From Agrococcus casei LMG 22410 (GTDB lineage: Bacteria; Actinomycetota; Actinomycetes; Actinomycetales; Microbacteriaceae), in assembly GCF_900163565.1 (NCBI RefSeq), contig NZ_FUHU01000044.1:146119-210118 (forward strand): a stretch of DNA of 64,000 nt, read 5' to 3'. A model generated the notes under the pieces. It did no database searches. It worked only from the letters and a program-made list of their open reading frames with translations, and had not been told where the DNA came from. Position 1 is the stretch's first letter, and every line of letters begins with the position of its first letter. Positions 1-8,792 of this stretch are shown one piece after another. A program made the position numbers and the translations under genes.

Positions 1-1
1 C

Positions 2-1114
2 AAGATCGGTCGCCGCCAGGTCTTCGCAGTGACCCTGCTGATCTACGGCATCGCAACCGGCGCATCCGCCCTCGCCACCGGCGTCGGCATGCTCATCGTG
101 CTGCGATTCATCGTCGGCCTCGGACTCGGCGCAGAGCTGCCGGTCGCCTCGACCCTCATCTCGGAGTTCGCCCCCAAGCGGATTCGCGGCCGAGTGGTCG
201 TCTGGCTCGAAGCCTTCTGGGCAGTCGGCTGGATCGCCGCCGCCTGCATCGGCACCTTCGTCATTCCCCTCAGCGAAAACGGCTGGCGCTGGGGCTTCGC
301 AATCGGCCTCGTGCCCGCCGCCTACGCGATCGTCATCCGCTTCGGCCTCCCCGAGTCAGTGCGGTTCCTCGAGTCGAAGGGCCGTCTCGACGAGGCTGAG
401 CACATCGTGCGCGACTTCGAGAACTCCGCCGGCATCGCGCATCCGACCCCCGGACCCGAGACGCAGGCACTCGAAGTCGTTCCGGCGAGGAACAAGAAGA
501 CGGATGCGCGCACGAGCGACGGCGACGCCCCGGGAATCTGGAGCAAGGGTCTGCGTCGCCGCACCTCTGGCCTCTGGATCATCTGGTTCTGCATCAACCT
601 GTCGTACTACGGCGCCTTCATCTGGATTCCGTCGCTGCTGGTCGCACAGGGATTCGACCTCGTGAAGTCGTTCACCTTCACACTGATCATCACGCTCGCT
701 CAGCTGCCCGGCTACGCAGTGTCTGCCTGGCTGATCGAAGCGTGGGGCCGCCGCGCGACCCTTGCGACCTTCATGGTCGGCTCTGCCGGGTCAGCGGTGT
801 TCTTCGGCCTCGCGACGACCGAGCCCATGATCATCACCGCCGGCTGCATGCTGTCGTTCTTCAACCTAGGCGCATGGGGCGCGCTCTATGCGATCGGCCC
901 CGAGCTCTACCCCACCGACATTCGCGGAACCGGCACTGGAGCCGCCGCCGGATTCGGGCGCATCGCCTCGATCATCTCGCCGTTCATCGTGCCGCTGGTG
1001 ATCGTGTCGGGCGGGCCCGTCATGGTGTTCGCGATCTTCGGTGTCGCGTTCCTGATCGCGGCCTGCGCGGTGTTCCTGCTGCCGGAGCTCAAGGGTGCAT
1101 CCCTCCAGCAGTGA
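2..1114 (+). CDS. MFS transporter, sugar/acid porter type (partial, 5' end outside window)
   Basis: Integral membrane permease of the major facilitator superfamily; 370 residues of its C-terminal part are visible, and the reading frame is open to the window edge, so the start lies upstream. The first visible residues include the G-R-R of the loop 2-3 signature. A second signature (PKRIRGR) follows helix 4, and a PTDIRGTGTG-like motif lies near the end. About nine hydrophobic helices are readable, split by a polar central loop around residues 140-180. The GAELPVASTLISEFAPKRIR block resembles NiaP/YceI-type and shikimate-type carriers, but the substrate cannot be fixed from sequence. It overlaps the following gene by 20 bases. 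Confidence 0.88.
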   Translation, partial: KIGRRQVFAVTLLIYGIATGASALATGVGMLIVLRFIVGLGLGAELPVASTLISEFAPKRIRGRVVVWLEAFWAVGWIAAACIGTFVIPLSENGWRWGFAIGLVPAAYAIVIRFGLPESVRFLESKGRLDEAEHIVRDFENSAGIAHPTPGPETQALEVVPARNKKTDARTSDGDAPGIWSKGLRRRTSGLWIIWFCINLSYYGAFIWIPSLLVAQGFDLVKSFTFTLIITLAQLPGYAVSAWLIEAWGRRATLATFMVGSAGSAVFFGLATTEPMIITAGCMLSFFNLGAWGALYAIGPELYPTDIRGTGTGAAAGFGRIASIISPFIVPLVIVSGGPVMVFAIFGVAFLIAACAVFLLPELKGASLQQ

Positions 1115-1472
1115 CCGGGCTGGCAGCGACCGGCGCGAGCTCGTCGTCGAGCACGTGCTGCGCTGCGTCGAGGCGATTCCGCCGGGCCGCGTCGCCGCCT
1201 ACGGAGTGATCGGACGCATCGTCGGCATCGGCCCGCGACAGGTGGGATCGATCATGCGCCACTACGCGCGCGAGTCGCCATGGTGGCGTGTCACGAACCA
1301 TGCGGGTGACTTCTCGGGCGGGCTGCTCAGCCGTGCTCGAGCGCACTGGGAGGTCGAGGGCATCCGTGTGAAGGCCAACGGACTCGGCTGCCGATACAGC
1401 GACTACGGCGCCGACGAGAGCCGGCTCGCCGCCGACTACCGCGTCGCTGCCGGTGATCTGCCTGTGCTTTGA
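1095..1472 (+). CDS. Alkyltransferase-like (ATL) DNA repair protein
   Basis: 125-residue protein with the O6-methylguanine methyltransferase DNA-binding fold (IPPGRVAAYG near residues 28-37). At the active site it reads PWWRV where true methyltransferases have PCHRV, so the acceptor cysteine is replaced by tryptophan. By family knowledge such ATL proteins bind O6-alkylguanine, flip it and hand it to nucleotide excision repair rather than dealkylating it. The GTG start lies inside the end of the MFS gene and suggests co-transcription. The stop lies just before the first copy of a hairpin repeat. Confidence 0.85.
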   Translation: MHPSSSDRAGSDRRELVVEHVLRCVEAIPPGRVAAYGVIGRIVGIGPRQVGSIMRHYARESPWWRVTNHAGDFSGGLLSRARAHWEVEGIRVKANGLGCRYSDYGADESRLAADYRVAAGDLPVL

Positions 1473-1475
1473 GCC

Positions 1476-1552
1476 GCGCACAGAAGTGGGGCTGAGCGGG
1501 GCTCCGCGTGGATAATCCACTCGGAGCCCCGCTCAGAGGGCGCCCTGTGCGC
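1476..1552. repeat. Nested palindromic repeat, copy 1
   Basis: Three nested inverted repeats are visible. Outer 8-base arms lie at 1476-1483 and 1545-1552, perfect 15-base arms at 1492-1506 and 1522-1536, and a central GTGGATAATCCAC palindrome at 1508-1520. The first 45 bases (1476-1520) are identical to 2445-2489. The two copies bracket the DUF559 gene between them. It may act as a terminator for the upstream gene, or be a REP-like mobile hairpin. Confidence 0.85.
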
Positions 1553-1617
1553 CGCCATAGAAGCAACTCTCCACAGCGCTGGCTTTCAACAGAACCGCAT
1601 CCGAGCTATCACCCGGC

Positions 1618-2484
1618 GTGCGCAAGAAGCATCATGACCGGATGCAAGACCACGGTGTGCACACGCGCAAACAGCTTCACACCCGAGGCTTCAATCCATC
1701 GCAGATTCGCACCGCGGTGAACCGCGGCCGCCTCAGACGAATACGGCCCGGATGGTTCGCCACCCCACAAGCCGACCTCAACGCGGTTCGAGCAGTTGCC
1801 CTAGGAGGCTGCTGCGGCTGCATCTCAGCCTTGAGGCATCACGGCGTCTGGGTGCCCGAGACGACGAAGCTGCACATGCGCGCAGCGGATCACATCACCG
1901 TGAAGCACTCGTCGTGCAGACCGTTCGGCGCCAATCCTCCTGTGGTTTCGGCAGTGGACGACATCGACACTGCAACACGCAGCGCAGCACGTTGTCTGAA
2001 CGACGAGCAATTCGTCGTCGTACTCGACTCGCTGCTGCATCTGAAGCGAGCGACCGAGCACCAGCTGCGAACGTGGCTGCGCCAGGCTCCGCTGCGAGTA
2101 CAGCGCCTGGTGGACATGACCGCTGAAGCCGAAGCAGGAACCGAGACGATGACTCGACTCCGGCTGCGCGCAAAGGGCGTCCGTGCGCGCACGCAGGTGT
2201 GGTTGGCAGCCGACTGCCGCGTCGACTTGCTGATCGGCGACCGGCTGGTCATCGAATGCGACAGCGAGCGTTGGCACGGTTCATGGGAGGCCCGCGAGCG
2301 AGACCTTGCTCGCGACCGAATGCTGGTCGCGAAGGGATTTCTGGTCATCAGACTGAGCTATCGCCAGATACATGACCAGTGGCCACTGATCGAACGAGAC
2401 CTGCTGCAGATCATTCGCGACCGGCGGCATGTGTGGCCGCGCCAGCGCACAGAAGTGGGGCTGAGCGGGGCTCCGCGTGGATAA
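1618..2484 (+). CDS. DUF559 / Vsr-like endonuclease-fold protein with AbiEi-type N-terminus
   Basis: 288 residues. Residues 10-50 resemble the winged-helix N-terminus of type IV antitoxin AbiEi-like proteins (HTRKQL, NRGRLRRIRPGWFA). Residues 195-270 form a DUF559 PD-(D/E)XK nuclease-like domain with the D203...E213-x-D215 metal-site pattern and a following WHG motif. The family is widespread in actinobacteria and its function is not established. The start could be GTG 1618 or the in-frame ATG at 1642. The last 13 residues and the TAA stop are encoded by the second copy of the hairpin repeat that also precedes the gene, so gene and repeat probably moved or evolved together. Confidence 0.75.
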   Translation: MRKKHHDRMQDHGVHTRKQLHTRGFNPSQIRTAVNRGRLRRIRPGWFATPQADLNAVRAVALGGCCGCISALRHHGVWVPETTKLHMRAADHITVKHSSCRPFGANPPVVSAVDDIDTATRSAARCLNDEQFVVVLDSLLHLKRATEHQLRTWLRQAPLRVQRLVDMTAEAEAGTETMTRLRLRAKGVRARTQVWLAADCRVDLLIGDRLVIECDSERWHGSWEARERDLARDRMLVAKGFLVIRLSYRQIHDQWPLIERDLLQIIRDRRHVWPRQRTEVGLSGAPRG

Positions 2485-2520
2485 TCCACACGGGCCACCG
2501 CTCAGCCCAACTCTGTGCGC
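2445..2520. repeat. Nested palindromic repeat, copy 2
   Basis: Its first 45 bases (2445-2489) are identical to 1476-1520. The right arm (2498-2520) pairs imperfectly with the left arm and ends in the same GTGCGC. It supplies the last codons and stop of the DUF559 gene. It ends five bases before the chvE-like stop on the other strand, so it may serve as a bidirectional terminator. Confidence 0.85.
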
Positions 2521-2525
2521 TCTGC

Positions 2526-3635
2526 TTACTGCTCCGTCAGCGGGCCCAGCTTGGGGTCGTCTGCGTAGACCTCAGCTGCGTTCTCCTGCGTCACGATGAC
2601 CGGGTCGAGGAGGATCGAGGGGATGTCGGCAGAGCCGTTGTCCATGCCCTCAGCACCCTCGGGTGTCTCGCCTGCCTGCAGCGTCGAGATCAGGTCGATC
2701 GTGTCAGCGACGAGGATGCGGGTGTCCTTGCTGATCGTGGAGTACTGCACGCCCTCCATGATCGACTTGACCGACTCGACCTCGGAGTCCTGGCCGGTGA
2801 CGACCGGGGTGTCGAGGCCAGCGTCTGACGTCGATGCGAGGATCGCACGAGCCAGCGTGTCGTTCGGCGAGAGCACACCGTGCAGCTCGGTTCCGCCACG
2901 GTAGTTGGCCGTGATCAGGTTGTCCATGCGCTCCTGAGCGTTCTCAGCGAGCCATCCTTGTGTAGCAGTAGCGGCCAGCTCCGACTGGCCCGACACGACG
3001 TTCAGGGTGCCGTCATCGATCTTCGGCTGCAGGACGCTCATTGCACCCTCGAAGAACACCGGTGCGTTCGAGTCGTCGGGCGAGCCCGAGAACAGCTCGA
3101 TGTTGTAGGTGTCTGCATCGGGGAAGCGGTCTGCCATGCCATCGAGCAGAGCCTGGCCCTGCAGCTCGCCGACGCGGTAGTTGTCGAACGCGATGTAGTA
3201 GTCAAGGTTCTCGGTGCCCTGGATGAGGCGGTCGTACGAGATCACCAGGATGCCAGCATCCTTGGCAGCCTGCAGCTGCGTTGCGAGCTGGCCGGTGTCA
3301 GCGGCACCGATGACGATCACCTGTGCGCCGTTCTGGATCATGGCCTCGATCTGCGACTGCTGGTCCTGCACGGCGTTCGCCGAGCCGGCGTACTGCACGT
3401 CGGGGGTGAAGCCAGCCTCTTCGAGGCCGTTGACGAACAGGTCGCCTGCAAGCACCCAGTTCTCACTGGTCTTGTCGGGCAGTGCAACGCCAATGCGGGC
3501 GTCTGCGTCGAAGCCGGCTCCGCCGTCGGTGCCGTCTCCGTCGCCTGAGGTGTCTTCGCGTCCGGTGCCGCAGCCGGCGAGCACGAGGCCCGCGACCGTT
3601 GCGAGCGCCATCGCTCCAAACAGTTTCTTCTTCAT
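2526..3635 (-). CDS. chvE: Sugar ABC transporter substrate-binding lipoprotein (ChvE/MmsE-like)
   Basis: 369 residues. The signal peptide ends in a lipobox LAGC (Cys about residue 22), followed by a Gly/Asp-rich linker and a periplasmic-binding-protein-1-like sugar-binding fold, in order IGVALPDKTSENW, QIEAMIQNGAQVIVIGAADTG, LVISYDRLI. It is the third transporter gene of a reverse-strand operon with the permease and ATPase upstream. By family it captures monosaccharides such as xylose, arabinose or galactose for a CUT2-type importer; the exact sugar is not known. The gene ends next to repeat copy 2. Confidence 0.9.
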   Translation of the reverse strand: MKKKLFGAMALATVAGLVLAGCGTGREDTSGDGDGTDGGAGFDADARIGVALPDKTSENWVLAGDLFVNGLEEAGFTPDVQYAGSANAVQDQQSQIEAMIQNGAQVIVIGAADTGQLATQLQAAKDAGILVISYDRLIQGTENLDYYIAFDNYRVGELQGQALLDGMADRFPDADTYNIELFSGSPDDSNAPVFFEGAMSVLQPKIDDGTLNVVSGQSELAATATQGWLAENAQERMDNLITANYRGGTELHGVLSPNDTLARAILASTSDAGLDTPVVTGQDSEVESVKSIMEGVQYSTISKDTRILVADTIDLISTLQAGETPEGAEGMDNGSADIPSILLDPVIVTQENAAEVYADDPKLGPLTEQ

Positions 3636-3652
3636 GGATTTCTTCCTTTTCT

Positions 3653-4963
3653 CTATGACTTGTCGCTAATGGATGTCTGTTGTGGCTGCTCAAGCTGGCC
3701 GCCGGTTCGACCCGACTTGAGCTTCGCCATCATGATTCCGATGAATGAGAAGCGGCCCTGCTGCTTGTTGAGCACGTCGATGCCGACTGCGACGAGCAGC
3801 ACGAGTCCCTTGATGACCTGCATGCGGTCGGTCGGAACACCGACCAGCTGCAGACCGTTGTTCAGGACTGCCATGACGAGGCCACCGATGACCGCTCCGA
3901 AGACGGTGCCGATGCCGCCTGCGACAGCCGCACCTCCGATGAAGACTCCGGCGATCGCGTCGAGCTCCCACATGGTGCCGTCACCGGGGCCTGCGGCGCC
4001 AGCACGGGCAGCCCACAGCATGCCGGCGACACCGGCAAGCGTCGACATGTTCATCATCACGAAGAAGTCGGTGCGACGGGAGTTCACGCCCGAGAGCTCA
4101 GCAGCCCTGCGGTTGCCGCCGACTGCGTAGATGTGGCGGCCGATCTTGGTGCGGCTGGTGAGGAACGCGTAGAACAGGATCAGCACCGCGAGAATGATGC
4201 CCGAGAACGGGAAGCTGGTGCCGACACGGCCGCTGGCGAACAGCAGCGTCGCGTAGATGACGACTGCCGAGAGCAGGCCGGTGCGTGCGACGACTACCCA
4301 GACGGGCTCGAGCATGGCGCCCGAGCTCTTGCGCTTGGCACGCGAGCGCACCTGGAAGAAGATGATCGCGAGCACGACGATGAGGCCGAGCAGCAGCGTG
4401 AGGTTGTTGTAGGGAGTCGCGGGGCCGACTTCAGGCAGGTAGCCGTAGAGCGCCTGGCGGAAGCCGTCGGGAACAGCGACGGTCTGCGCCTGGCCGACCC
4501 ACTGCTGAGCACCGCGCCAGATCATCATGCCCGCAAGGGTCACGATGAATGCGGGAATCCCCACGTAGGCGACCCAAAATCCTTGGAAGGCTCCGATTGC
4601 GGCGCCGAGCGCGATGCCGAGCAGGATGCCCGCCCACCACGGCAGGCCCCAGTCGCGCATCGAAGTGGCCACTACGATGCCGACGAATGCGGCCACCGAC
4701 CCCACCGAGAGGTCGATGTGGCCGGTGATGATCACCATCACCATGCCCACCGAGAGGATCAGGATGAACGAATACGCCTGCACGAGGTTGATCACGTTGC
4801 CCGAGGAGAGCGTGGTGCCGTTCGTCCAGATCTGGAAGATCATGATGATGATCACGAGCGCGCCGAGGATGCTCAGCTGCTTCAGGGAACCCCGGCGGCC
4901 GAAGATCAGCCAGATGTCGCTTGCACGGAACCCGCGGCGCTCTTTGGTGTTGTCAGCGGTCAT
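3653..4963 (-). CDS. mmsB: Multiple-monosaccharide ABC transporter permease (MmsB/GguB/XylH-like)
   Basis: 436 residues, polytopic, with about ten membrane helices. It has the CUT2 permease signature GHIDLSVGSVAAFVGIVVA near residues 85-103 and the cytoplasmic coupling region around GRHIYAVGGNRRAAELSGV. A charged segment (RSRAKRKSSGA) in the middle is the long loop typical of XylH/GguB-type permeases. It overlaps the ATPase gene by four bases (ATGA), which suggests translational coupling, and is followed 17 bases later by the binding-protein gene. It forms the membrane channel of the importer. Confidence 0.9.
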   Translation of the reverse strand: MTADNTKERRGFRASDIWLIFGRRGSLKQLSILGALVIIIMIFQIWTNGTTLSSGNVINLVQAYSFILILSVGMVMVIITGHIDLSVGSVAAFVGIVVATSMRDWGLPWWAGILLGIALGAAIGAFQGFWVAYVGIPAFIVTLAGMMIWRGAQQWVGQAQTVAVPDGFRQALYGYLPEVGPATPYNNLTLLLGLIVVLAIIFFQVRSRAKRKSSGAMLEPVWVVVARTGLLSAVVIYATLLFASGRVGTSFPFSGIILAVLILFYAFLTSRTKIGRHIYAVGGNRRAAELSGVNSRRTDFFVMMNMSTLAGVAGMLWAARAGAAGPGDGTMWELDAIAGVFIGGAAVAGGIGTVFGAVIGGLVMAVLNNGLQLVGVPTDRMQVIKGLVLLVAVGIDVLNKQQGRFSFIGIMMAKLKSGRTGGQLEQPQQTSISDKS

Positions 4964-6516
4964 GCCGCGTGTCCCTTCTGTGTCGGCGCCATGTGGCGCA
5001 TGACGGTCTCCTGATCAACCCGTGCGGCATCGAGCTCGCCGGTGATCTCGCCTTCGAAAATCGTGTAGATGCGATCGGCCATGCCGATCAGTTCGGGCAG
5101 CTCTGACGAGATGAGCACGATGGCCTTGCCCTCGTCTGCCAGCCTGCGGATGATCTGGTAGATCTCAGCCTTGGCGCCGACATCGATGCCGCGCGTGGGC
5201 TCGTCGAGGATCAGCAGCTCAGGCTGCGTGAACATCCACTTGGCGAGCACGACCTTCTGCTGGTTGCCGCCAGACAGCGTGTCGACGCCGGCCTCGACCG
5301 TGGGCGACTTGATGCGCAGGTCTTTTCGGTATTCCTCGGCGTAGCGCGCCTCGTCGAGGTCGTCGACGACGCTGCCCTTCGAGATGCGTCCGAGCTTCGC
5401 AGCGACGATCGATCGCTTGATCGTGTCGAGCAGGTTGAGCCCCAGCGACTTGCGGTCTTCGCTCACGTAGGCGATGCCCGCCTTGATCGCATCCTTGACC
5501 GTGCGGATCTTCGCAGGCTCGCCGTGCATGAACGCCTCTCCCGAGACCTTCACGCCGTACGACTGGCCGAAGATGCTCATCGCAAGCTCGGTGCGTCCGG
5601 CGCCCATGAGGCCCGCGAAACCGACGACCTCACCGGCGCGAACCCTGAAGCTGGAGTTCTTCGCAACGAGCCTGGTCGTGTCGAGCGGGTGCTGCACCGT
5701 CCAGTCGCGCACCTCGAACATGACGTCGCCGATCCTCGACGACTTCTCGGGGAATCTGTTGCCGAGCGTGCGGCCGACCATGCCGCGAATGATGCGGTCC
5801 TCGTCGACCGTGCCGTCGACGCTGAGCGTCTCGATCGACTTGCCGTCGCGGATGATCGTGATGCTGTCAGAGATCTGCTCGATCTCGGCGAGCTTGTGCG
5901 AGATCATGATCGACGTCATGCCCTCGGCCTTGAGGTCGGTGATCAGGCGCAGCAGCTGCTGCGAGTCGTGCTCGTTGAGCGCAGCCGTCGGCTCATCGAG
6001 GATGAGCAGCTTGACGTCCTTCTCGAGGGCCTTGGCAATCTCGACCAGCTGCTGCTTGCCGACGCCGAGGTACTTGATCGGAGTGTCGGGGTCTTCGCGC
6101 AGCTGCACGCGCTGGAGCAGCTCATTGGTGCGGCGACGTGCTTCGTCCCAGTCGATGCGGCCCATCGACGTGATCTCGTTGCCGAGGAAGATGTTCTCGG
6201 TGATCGAGAGCTCGGGAATCAGCGCGAGCTCCTGGTGGATGATCGCGATGCCGGCCTCTTCGCTGGCGTTGATGCCGCTGAACCGGCGCACGCTTCCGTC
6301 GTAGCGGATGTCGCCCGTGTACGTTCCCGCCGGATAGACGCCCGAGAGCACCTTCATCAGCGTGGACTTGCCCGCGCCGTTCTCGCCGCAGATCGCATGG
6401 ATCTCACCGCGTCGAACCGCGAGGTTGACCGAGTCGAGCGCTTTGACACCTGGGAACTCCTTGGTGATATTCACCATTTCGAGCAGGTTCGCGTCTTCGT
6501 GTGCCACTTTCACCAC
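4960..6516 (-). CDS. mmsA: Multiple-monosaccharide ABC transporter ATP-binding protein (MmsA/GguA-like)
   Basis: 518 residues with two tandem nucleotide-binding domains, as usual for CUT2 sugar importers. The first has Walker A GENGAGKST and Walker B LLILDEPTAAL. Its signature reads LGVGKQQ instead of LSGGQ, which is common in the first domain of this family. The second starts with the degenerate GLMGAGRTE Walker A and has an intact LSGGNQQKV signature and LLILDEPTRGIDVG. It powers uptake of the sugar held by the ChvE-like lipoprotein and is co-transcribed with the ROK regulator upstream (24 bases apart). Confidence 0.92.
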   Translation of the reverse strand: MVKVAHEDANLLEMVNITKEFPGVKALDSVNLAVRRGEIHAICGENGAGKSTLMKVLSGVYPAGTYTGDIRYDGSVRRFSGINASEEAGIAIIHQELALIPELSITENIFLGNEITSMGRIDWDEARRRTNELLQRVQLREDPDTPIKYLGVGKQQLVEIAKALEKDVKLLILDEPTAALNEHDSQQLLRLITDLKAEGMTSIMISHKLAEIEQISDSITIIRDGKSIETLSVDGTVDEDRIIRGMVGRTLGNRFPEKSSRIGDVMFEVRDWTVQHPLDTTRLVAKNSSFRVRAGEVVGFAGLMGAGRTELAMSIFGQSYGVKVSGEAFMHGEPAKIRTVKDAIKAGIAYVSEDRKSLGLNLLDTIKRSIVAAKLGRISKGSVVDDLDEARYAEEYRKDLRIKSPTVEAGVDTLSGGNQQKVVLAKWMFTQPELLILDEPTRGIDVGAKAEIYQIIRRLADEGKAIVLISSELPELIGMADRIYTIFEGEITGELDAARVDQETVMRHMAPTQKGHAA

Positions 6517-6540
6517 CTTGTGAGCTGTTGATGTAGAAAC

Positions 6541-7773
6541 TTACGATGCCGAAGAGTTGTTGTCAACATCTGAAAGCAAGATGTTATCTGCGTCGTCGAT
6601 CAGATACGCAGACTCGTCCGCGCGGTCGAAGGCGAGCGAGGCCGCTCCGCGTGCGCTTCCGGCCTCGCCGAGCCGCGAGAGCTCGACGCGAGTGCGTTCA
6701 GCCACTGAGGGAATCGCGAAGCGCGCGAAGCCCTCACGCACCGGGTCGAGCAGCACGTCGCCCGTCTCGCTGAGCGGCCCGCCGATGATCACGAGCTTCG
6801 ATCCGAGGATGTTCACGGCAGACGCGATCGACTGCCCGAGCGCCTGGCCAGCATCCTGCACGACGCGCATGGTGGCGCGGTGCCTGGTGCTCGCGAGCTC
6901 ACCCAGTTCAGATCGCGAGACCGAGCGTCCGAAGGCCTCGCTCAGGTATTGCAGAATGACCGGAGTCGCGGCAACCGTCTCGAGGCAGCCGCGGTTTCCG
7001 CACCGGCACAGGGCACCCGTGGGGTCGACCGTCGAGTGGCCGATCTCGCCGGCGATGCCGAATCCGCCGGTGTAGAGGTGGCCGTCGGCGACGATGCCGG
7101 CACCGATTCCGGTGCCGATCTTCACGAACAGGAAGTCGTCGATCTCGCTGCCAGAGCCCCACGCGCGCTCGGCGAGCGCACCGACATCCGCGTCGTTCGC
7201 GAGCTCGACCCGAATGCCGAGAGCCGTCGACACGTCATCTGCTGACCGACCGACCCACTCGGGCAGGATCGTGCCGTCGACCACGACGCCTCGCTCCCGG
7301 TCGACGGGGCCTGGCACGCCGAACACAATGCCGGCGATGTCGTCCGTGGTGCGCTCCAGCTCGCCGAGGCTCGCGTGCAGCAGCTGCCGCACATCCGCCA
7401 ATGCCTGCTCCGCAGGAGTCTCAGGCGTCATCGCGACGCGCTTCTCGAGCAGCAGCTCGCGCCCCGGCTTCAGCACCGCGATGCCGATGTGGCTGCGGCC
7501 GAGGTCGATGCCGACAGCCACCGTGCGACTGGCCGTGCGAGGGGTCACGAGCGTCGCCCTGCGCCCCGACGCGACGGTCGAGCTGGTCTCGAGCATGCCG
7601 CGACCGCGCAGGGCCTTGACGATCGACGAGACGCTGCCGTTCGAGAGCCGAGTGCGCCGTGCGAGCTCTGACTGCGTGGCCGGTCCGTTCGACAGCAGGT
7701 CGCGCAGAATCGCGCGCTCGTTGCTGACGCGCAGCGCTGCGGTGGATCCCGGACGTCGGTGGCCTCGTTGCAT
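6541..7773 (-). CDS. ROK-family transcriptional regulator (XylR/NagC type)
   Basis: 410 residues from the ATG at 7773; the frame is open upstream, but the start MQRGHRRPGS fits the family better. An N-terminal winged helix (residues about 20-75, LRDLLSNGPATQSELARRTRLS) precedes a ROK sugar-kinase-like domain. That domain has the ATP-site motif GIDLGRSHIG and the zinc-binding cluster GALCRCGNRGCLE. The fold is that of sugar-sensing repressors. It is first in the operon with the sugar importer and divergent from a ROK kinase, so it most likely controls both; no operator was identified with confidence. Confidence 0.88.
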   Translation of the reverse strand: MQRGHRRPGSTAALRVSNERAILRDLLSNGPATQSELARRTRLSNGSVSSIVKALRGRGMLETSSTVASGRRATLVTPRTASRTVAVGIDLGRSHIGIAVLKPGRELLLEKRVAMTPETPAEQALADVRQLLHASLGELERTTDDIAGIVFGVPGPVDRERGVVVDGTILPEWVGRSADDVSTALGIRVELANDADVGALAERAWGSGSEIDDFLFVKIGTGIGAGIVADGHLYTGGFGIAGEIGHSTVDPTGALCRCGNRGCLETVAATPVILQYLSEAFGRSVSRSELGELASTRHRATMRVVQDAGQALGQSIASAVNILGSKLVIIGGPLSETGDVLLDPVREGFARFAIPSVAERTRVELSRLGEAGSARGAASLAFDRADESAYLIDDADNILLSDVDNNSSAS

Positions 7774-7847
7774 GTCGCTATAGTTGTCGGTATCGGTCCT
7801 TGCTGTCAAGACGTGAACGCAAGACCGGCTCATTCAGGAAGGCCAAG

Positions 7848-8792
7848 ATGACCTCAGCAACGTCGCTGCCCAGCGTCATCGCCGTCGACGTCGGCGGCAC
7901 GAAGATCGAGGCCGCCGTCGTGACCGCAGGCGGCGCAGTGCTGGCCGAGACGCGCATCCGCGTGACGACCGGCGCAGCCGCCGCAGCCTCTGCTGAAGCG
8001 TTCGCCGACGCGCTGCTCACGACCGTGCGCAAGGTTCGCGAGCATCCGCTGGCGGCAGGCATCTCGAGCATCGGCATCGGCGCCGCCGGCCCCGTCAACC
8101 TGCCAGAGGGCACCATCAGCCCCATCAACCTGCCGGCCGTGCGCGACTTCGAGATCGTGCGCCGCGTGCAGCAGGCGACCGGCCTCGACGATGTTCGGCT
8201 CAGGCTCGACGGCACCTGCATCGCCCTGGCCGAGTTCTGGCTCGGGGCAGCGGCAGGCGTGCAGAACGCAATCGCCTTCGTCGTCTCGACCGGCATCGGC
8301 GGCGGCATCGTGGCCGACGGCCGGGTGATCGCCGGGGCCTCGGGCAATGCGGGGCACCTGGGGCAGCTTGTGGTCGACACGCCTGTGAACGGCGACGTCT
8401 TCGGCGCGACAGCCGAGGGGCAGGCATCCGGCAAGTACACGGTCGAGTGGGCACGGGCCCACGGATGGTCGGGCACGTCGGGCGAAGAGCTCAGCGCGGC
8501 AGTGCGGGCGGGCGATGCCCTTGCGCTCGAAGCGGTCGCACGCTCAGCCTCTGCGCTGGGGCGCGGACTGGCCAGCGTCGCCAATCTGCTGAACACCGAG
8601 CTCGCCGTCATGGGCGGAGGGTTCTCGTACGTGACCGACGACTACCCGTCGCAGGTCGAGCGCATCGCCCGAGAGCACAGCGTCAATGCCTACGGCCGCG
8701 AGCTGCGCGTCGTGCGCGCTGGCCTCGGCAAGGACGCACCGCTCGTCGGAGCCGCCGCCCAGGTGCTGCGAGCCGACCTGCTCAGCCTCTAG
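7848..8792 (+). CDS. ROK-family sugar kinase
   Basis: 314 residues. It starts at ATG 7848, preceded by AGGAAGG; the frame is open upstream to 7800 but those codons are probably not translated. The phosphate-binding motif VDVGGTKIEAAVV is at residues 11-23, and STGIGGGIVADGRVI and GASGNAGHLGQ follow. The usual ROK zinc cysteine cluster is not seen at its expected place. It probably phosphorylates an imported hexose or amino sugar such as glucose or N-acetylmannosamine. It is divergent from the sugar importer operon, and its stop codon overlaps the convergent gene on the other strand by four bases. Confidence 0.85.
   Translation: MTSATSLPSVIAVDVGGTKIEAAVVTAGGAVLAETRIRVTTGAAAAASAEAFADALLTTVRKVREHPLAAGISSIGIGAAGPVNLPEGTISPINLPAVRDFEIVRRVQQATGLDDVRLRLDGTCIALAEFWLGAAAGVQNAIAFVVSTGIGGGIVADGRVIAGASGNAGHLGQLVVDTPVNGDVFGATAEGQASGKYTVEWARAHGWSGTSGEELSAAVRAGDALALEAVARSASALGRGLASVANLLNTELAVMGGGFSYVTDDYPSQVERIAREHSVNAYGRELRVVRAGLGKDAPLVGAAAQVLRADLLSL

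Noticed and set aside
1618..2484. Reading the DUF559 gene as a type IV toxin-antitoxin antitoxin with a toxin partner
   Set aside because: The N-terminal part is AbiEi-like but there is no adjacent nucleotidyltransferase toxin gene.
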